A stretch of 10,936 bases of DNA, taken from NCBI RefSeq assembly GCF_000003605.2, contig NW_003118936.1, positions 200,452-211,387 on the forward strand, written 5' to 3'. Position numbers and translations under genes: made by a program. Below, in pieces: positions 7,709 to 10,936 of this stretch. The stretch's first letter is position 1. Each line of letters opens with the position of its first letter. Under the pieces are notes generated by a model. The model saw only the letters and a program-made list of their open reading frames with translations. It did not search any database and was not told the origin of the DNA. This stretch comes from Saccoglossus kowalevskii (lineage: Eukaryota > Hemichordata > Enteropneusta > Harrimaniidae).

Positions 7709-7867
7709 GCAGAGTGATACCACAGAACACGAAATGAAACTAACTGAAGTGCTGTTGAACACACAAATGAAGAAAACAAATCATTGAAACGCAAACTGGA
7801 TGAAATTCATGCGGAGAAGGATGAAGTTTCAAGCATGAAATTTTGTTATCCAGGATATATGAAGTAA
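7709..7867 (+). pseudogene. Frame-broken fragment encoding a charged coiled coil
   Basis: After a possible acceptor (aaataatattgcag, ending at 7708) one frame encodes TTEHEMKLTE and then runs out of register. From about 7754 a second frame encodes NEENKSLKRKLDEIHAEKDE, then VSSMKFCYPGYMK and a TAA at 7865-7867. The E/K/L/N-rich heptad-like spacing is typical of a short coiled coil and is unlike the F/I/Y-rich products of random AT-rich frames. The two parts join naturally if one base is lost near 7750, so this looks like a decayed exon. Such coiled coils follow THAP-type zinc fingers in some transposase-derived proteins, but no THAP or DDE motif was found and the family remains unknown. Confidence 0.35.
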
Positions 7868-8734
7868 ACAATCTGATTTTTGATCTACGTTCATGTTCAA
7901 CACAGGGTTCGAAATAATTTTTAAAAAATGGTGCAAATCAATAATCTGGTGGTCCACTAAATAAAAACCAACTTTTCAAGAATATATTGTATTTTTTTAA
8001 TAGTCTTTCTTCATAAAGCATTTGTATGTACAATGTAATTTTTGGATTGTTCAGCACCATATTTTTATCAAATGAATTAAATCTGGCTTCCATTTGAGTT
8101 AAACAGTTTCTATTAATGCCACTTCATCTCTAGTAACTCAATGAAATCAATTTCATTCTGGGGTATTGCTCTCTCTTTCTGGCATAATGTAATGCCATGT
8201 ATAATATATCATTTTCCCCTCGGCCATCGTCAACTGTAGCATTAAATTCTGCTTCCCCATATCAGCTTTGTTGTAAAACACTTGTATTGATGTAGAGATT
8301 GTAAATCACACACTTGTATTTATATTCACATCAAAATAGTTGTCCTAGGAAGTGTTATCCTTAATACCGGTAATATACACCCGATTGCTGCATGGTGCAA
8401 GGAGACTCTGATGAGATCTTGTATATTTCTTCCACCACGAACAGAGATGAGAAACATTTTAAGTGCATTTATAGCTCGCATAATATGACTAATCGACAAA
8501 TGTTGTGTTCGAATAATATTAAAACATTTTAAAATAAATTCGAAAATATAAATAACATTGTTGCCTTGGAAAATAATTTATCCCTTTTGTTAACCTTACT
8601 TTGCAGTTGTGGCTCACAATTCAAAACTTTATCTACCTGGTTATCCCTAAACAGATGATCCCTCTGCCATATGTAAGGAAAACTATAGAATGTGACTTGT
8701 ACCATGCTAATTTAAAGAACCACAATGTGCTAGT
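7868..8734. other. Non-coding region downstream of HECT gene, probably containing its 3' UTR
   Basis: No coding block was recognised on either strand. The part next to 8734 should hold the minus-strand HECT transcript's 3' untranslated region. No AATAAA was seen in the minus-strand reading; an ATTAAA variant occurs on the minus strand at 7996-8001, about 740 bases past the stop. The motif CACTTGTATT occurs twice (near 8278 and 8311) as a short direct repeat. Confidence 0.45.
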
Positions 8735-8985
8735 TTAAACTCTCCCAAAACCAGCACTATTTAGAAGCCCAAATTCCATTGAATCTTTGAATATCTTGTA
8801 CGACTTCACAAGGGGAATTCTAAGTATGTTATAACAAGTATTAGTCATTTGCAAAACCATATTTGTATCTTCTTTTCCTTCATTAAACTCCAAAGTTGGA
8901 GAAGGACTAAATCCCAAAGCAGGTATATCATCTAGGCCTGTTGCGAAAACAATGATGTCTTTCAATAACACTGGAGATTCACATT
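8735..8985 (-). CDS. HECT gene last exon: C-lobe with catalytic cysteine
   Basis: The acceptor tttatttttcatcag ends at 8986 and the exon is open for 82 codons to a TAA at 8737-8735. Conserved C-lobe blocks appear in order: VLLKDIIVFATGLDDIPALG (the F-x-T-G-x-x-x-x-P-x-L-G signature), then MTNTCYNILRIP with the catalytic Cys codon at 8836-8834, then the SYKIFKDSMEFGLLNSAGFG end. The family pattern L-P-T-A-S/N-T-C is altered to L-Q-M-T-N-T-C here, yet the T-C pair is kept. The protein ends four residues after GFG-R-V begins, the usual length. The open frame upstream of the acceptor, from an ATG at 9106, is intron sequence. This exon shows no damage. Confidence 0.88.
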
Positions 8986-9793
8986 CTGATGAAAAATAAA
9001 TGAAACTAAAGTTATCATACAATACACATTTTGTACCTATAGCATCGCATGTCTTATAGGGATAAGTCCTTGTTAGCACCATGATACTTTCAGATGAAAG
9101 CTTCACAAGTGTATTGCAATTTACAGCTTTTTTTATATGAAATCATTTCACAACAGATGCTATGACGTCATGTTTTACTCATAAAAGAAAGATGGTGGAC
9201 TACATATGTACTAAATGTCTAGAAAATGATATAAAAATGTAATTCTTGGGGCTTTCACCTGGGAGTGTTTTAATGTTAGCCTGTACTTACACTTTAAATA
9301 CTCATACAAAAACAGCTCATACAAAAAGTGAGTGTTTCAAAAACATTTGATTTATTGCCAGAAATCATGAGAAGAATTTTGGATGGATGCAAGGACTAGG
9401 GGGCGCCCAGGGTAGTCAATTTTCAAAATTCAAAAGAGCCGGTTATTTGCTGATGTTTCAACAATTTTCTAAGGAAGTGGGGTTGCTCAGCAGAAATACA
9501 TGAACAGATATACACCAACGCTAAAACGCAGGGTATAAAACTACAAAAACTTCATAGTGCATAATTTGATTCAAAGCACAAAGCAAATGCTCACAATATG
9601 CCCAATATTTGTGATGTTTGTACCAAGTAAAATAATAAAACTTTCATACATGTGAAATTGTCGATGACATGTTTTTTCAGATTTTAGGTTAGTGGACACT
9701 TTGGTTGAATACCCCATCTACATTTTATAAACATAAACAGCAATGAAATTTAATATTATAATATTAATATTTTTTTTAAACCAATGAGCATAC
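8986..9793 (-). other. HECT gene intron between exons 2 and 3
   Basis: AT-rich sequence from donor GTATGC to acceptor tttcatcag. It contains a tandem duplication of CTCATACAAAAA (near 9301-9328) and a mixed-composition G-rich patch near 9395-9415. No exon or RNA gene was recognised inside. Confidence 0.65.
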
Positions 9794-9950
9794 CTTCAAT
9801 ATCTAAAAAAATCTCTCCAAAAGCTTGTGATTTTCTGTTCTTCAGTTCTCCGGTCAGAACCCTCAGGGCTCAGCACCGACACCACAAACAAATCTGGGAT
9901 TCCATACCATACTGTCTAATACATTTAGGGTTTTCAGTCCGTCTTTAAAT
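9794..9950 (-). pseudogene. HECT gene exon 2, with deletion/frameshift and extra T
   Basis: The exon is bounded by the acceptor ttatttctccatgtacag and the donor GAAG/GTATGC. Three frames are needed to read the family pattern. The first gives FKDGLKTLNVLDSM and then NP; the second gives DLFVVSVLSPEGSDRRTEEQ and then KITSFWRDF; the third gives LDIE. About 20 residues normally found between the NP and DLF segments are missing, so a deletion of roughly 50 to 60 bases with loss of frame is likely near 9892-9898. The second shift is one extra T in the run of seven at 9804-9810; six T would restore the WRDFLLDIE-type reading. The two net shifts put the exon end in the correct phase for exon 3. Confidence 0.75.
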
Positions 9951-10627
9951 CTGTACATGGAGAAATAATTATAATGTGAGCTGAGGCTATCTGCTTCCCA
10001 AAACTATAGTTCTTTTTCAGGTTGTGACTGGGCAGAAAGTAAACAGACTTTGGATTCTGCATGAATGCTATTTTACCATCAGGTCTTTAAGTAATTATTT
10101 ATGAAATATGGGATCTCATTGTTCACAGCTAATATTAAATGTACAGTACTAATCGAGGCAAGGTAAAAATTAGTCCAAGCATGTCTGAGCAGGCAGACAA
10201 AACCCCAAATATATGTTTGAAGTACATTAAATAGGAAATAGTAAAATGGATTGTATGTTTGTACACACAACGTTTTGTTAAAATCTGTTTAATGGTTCAT
10301 GACCACTTAATGCCATATTTTTATATAAACAATTGAGGTCATGTATTGAACCTAATGTTATTAAACTCATGCATATCTCCAGTGTTACATAATACAGGAC
10401 AGAATGAAAATGCGTAATGTACTCTAACTTTTTTCATTGTGAGTGCTTTTTCTGAAGGTTGTTCAGAGTTGTTTGTATCAGGTCTAAGTACAACCTGCAT
10501 ACTTGAGAATTTGTTGGTGGCATGTTTTTTTTTTGTTTTTTGGATCAAAAAATGACATTGGTATTACATATTGCCATTATTATGCACACGAGTTACAAAA
10601 TATTACCCCCCCAAACTTCTGAAGTAC
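9951..10627 (-). other. HECT gene intron between exons 1 and 2
   Basis: AT-rich intron from donor GTACTT to acceptor ccatgtacag. It contains an imperfect inverted repeat around GGTTCATGACC (10292-10302) and AGGTCATGTATTGAACC (10335-10351). Open frames here translate to low-complexity products and are not supported as exons. Confidence 0.65.
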
Positions 10628-10800
10628 CTTTCATATGCTGACCTAGTCCTAACAAGTACATAGAACTGTACAATGATGTCAATCAGTTTGTCCTTTGATT
10701 TAAGATTAGGGATAATATGCCCAGCACCTGAAACAGTTTTCAATGAACTTGCTTTTTCTAATTCCGCACATAGTTTTTCTTCTGTATCAGTTTCCATAAT
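10628..10800 (-). CDS. HECT gene exon 1 of those visible (N-lobe segment)
   Basis: The exon follows a clear acceptor (aatttcacttcacag) and starts in phase 0 with ATT ATG GAA. Translation is open for 57 codons and includes KLCAELEKASSLKTV and then DKLIDIIVQFYVLVRTRSAYER. The IIVQFYVLxRTRSAxER segment is the helix that precedes the F-K-x-G-L-x-x-L-x-V-L-D block of HECT domains. The donor is GAAAG/GTACTT at 10628/10627. The open frame runs past it into LGG and a stop, but the phase match with the next exon shows that GTACTT is the donor used. The ATG at 10797-10795 is internal to the domain and not a likely protein start. Confidence 0.8.
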
Positions 10801-10936
10801 CTGTGAAGTGAAATTTATATCAATTAATATAATATTACGTTTATATCTATGGGTACAGTAAGATTGTTCGATAATATATTTAACAATAATTGAACTAGTT
10901 CTTGCCTTGTTAATAATGATTCAGCTGATTATCAAA
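10801..10936 (-). other. Upstream intron of the HECT gene (partial)
   Basis: AT-rich sequence immediately upstream of the exon 1 acceptor. No branch point can be fixed. The preceding exon, carrying the first part of the HECT N-lobe, must lie beyond the right edge. Confidence 0.6.

Larger units (their letters stand above)
8735..10800 (-). pseudogene. HECT-domain E3 ubiquitin ligase (G2E3-like), 3' part in three exons, frame disrupted
   Basis: HECT ligases take ubiquitin from an E2 onto a catalytic cysteine and pass it to a substrate. Three minus-strand exons (10800-10628, 9950-9794, 8985-8735) give about 190 codons covering the later part of the HECT N-lobe, the hinge and the whole C-lobe. 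All splice sites are GT/AG and codon phases agree at both junctions: AG/A gives Arg before FKDGLKTL, and G/AA gives Glu within DIEECESPV. The introns are 677 and 808 bases. The gene continues upstream past the window, so any N-terminal domains are unseen. Exon 2 has two frame disruptions, so the copy is a recent pseudogene or carries assembly errors; the undamaged catalytic exon argues for recent damage. The relation to G2E3-like expanded families of invertebrates is inferred from the style of the conserved blocks. Confidence 0.8.

Noticed and set aside
7539-7794. Two overlapping minus-strand frames of about 65 codons
   Set aside because: Low-complexity F/L-rich translation, antisense to the more plausible coiled-coil fragment; no family pattern.
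7905-7912. GGTTCGAA, resembling a tRNA T-loop or Pol III B box
   Set aside because: No acceptor stem, anticodon arm or A box could be placed around it.
8986-9106. Upstream extension of the HECT last-exon frame to an ATG at 9106
   Set aside because: A pyrimidine-rich acceptor ends at 8986, family similarity begins exactly there, and the extension has no HECT resemblance.
9894-9907. A GT...AG segment of 14 bases at the break in HECT exon 2 that could pass as a mini-intron
   Set aside because: It is far too short to be spliced, and removing it does not restore the frame needed for the DLFVV block.
10292-10351. Imperfect inverted repeat around GGTTCATGACC as a possible transposon
   Set aside because: The arms match poorly, are only about 40 bases apart and have no target duplication.
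10673-10861. Plus-strand frame of 62 codons
   Set aside because: Antisense shadow of HECT exon 1.

Overview
This is an AT-rich stretch of eukaryotic nuclear DNA, very probably from an invertebrate animal. The evidence is the gene structure: short coding blocks bounded by GT/AG splice sites with pyrimidine-rich acceptors, long non-coding spaces, and decayed transposons of Ty3/Gypsy and TA-inserting (Tc1/mariner-type) kinds. HECT genes of the G2E3-like kind are numerous in many marine invertebrates, which fits, but the species cannot be read from this window. No bacterial operon, tRNA, rRNA or CRISPR array was seen.

Layout. 1-120: a short open plus-strand frame running in from the left edge, unidentified. 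121-957: non-coding, with a run of 17 G and a small inverted repeat. 959-1372: a MITE with terminal inverted repeats and a TA target duplication. 1375-4400: about 3 kb without a recognisable gene, with a GC-richer island at 1840-2110. 4431-4631: a minisatellite of ten 20-bp units. 4762-4905: the last two exons of a plus-strand gene that ends in the C-terminal half of a PHD-type zinc finger. 4906-5730: non-coding. 5740-7290: a minus-strand relic of an LTR-retrotransposon Gag-Pol (Gag capsid, CCHC zinc knuckle, aspartic protease, protease-RT linker), broken by frame changes and stops and lacking RT, RNase H, integrase and LTRs. 7709-7867: a short, frame-broken plus-strand fragment encoding a charged coiled coil. 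8735-10800: three minus-strand exons forming the 3' end of a HECT-domain E3 ubiquitin ligase gene, including the catalytic cysteine.

The HECT gene is the best-supported item. Its three exons join with matching codon phases and give the correct order of HECT conserved blocks. Exon 2 carries two frame disruptions, an internal loss and an extra T in a T-run, so this copy is either a young pseudogene or contains assembly errors. The PHD and HECT genes face each other and the retrotransposon relic lies between them. They are on opposite strands, so they are not one PHD-HECT gene, although that combination is known from G2E3. No single co-operating gene system is visible; the window is two partial host genes in transposon-littered intergenic DNA.
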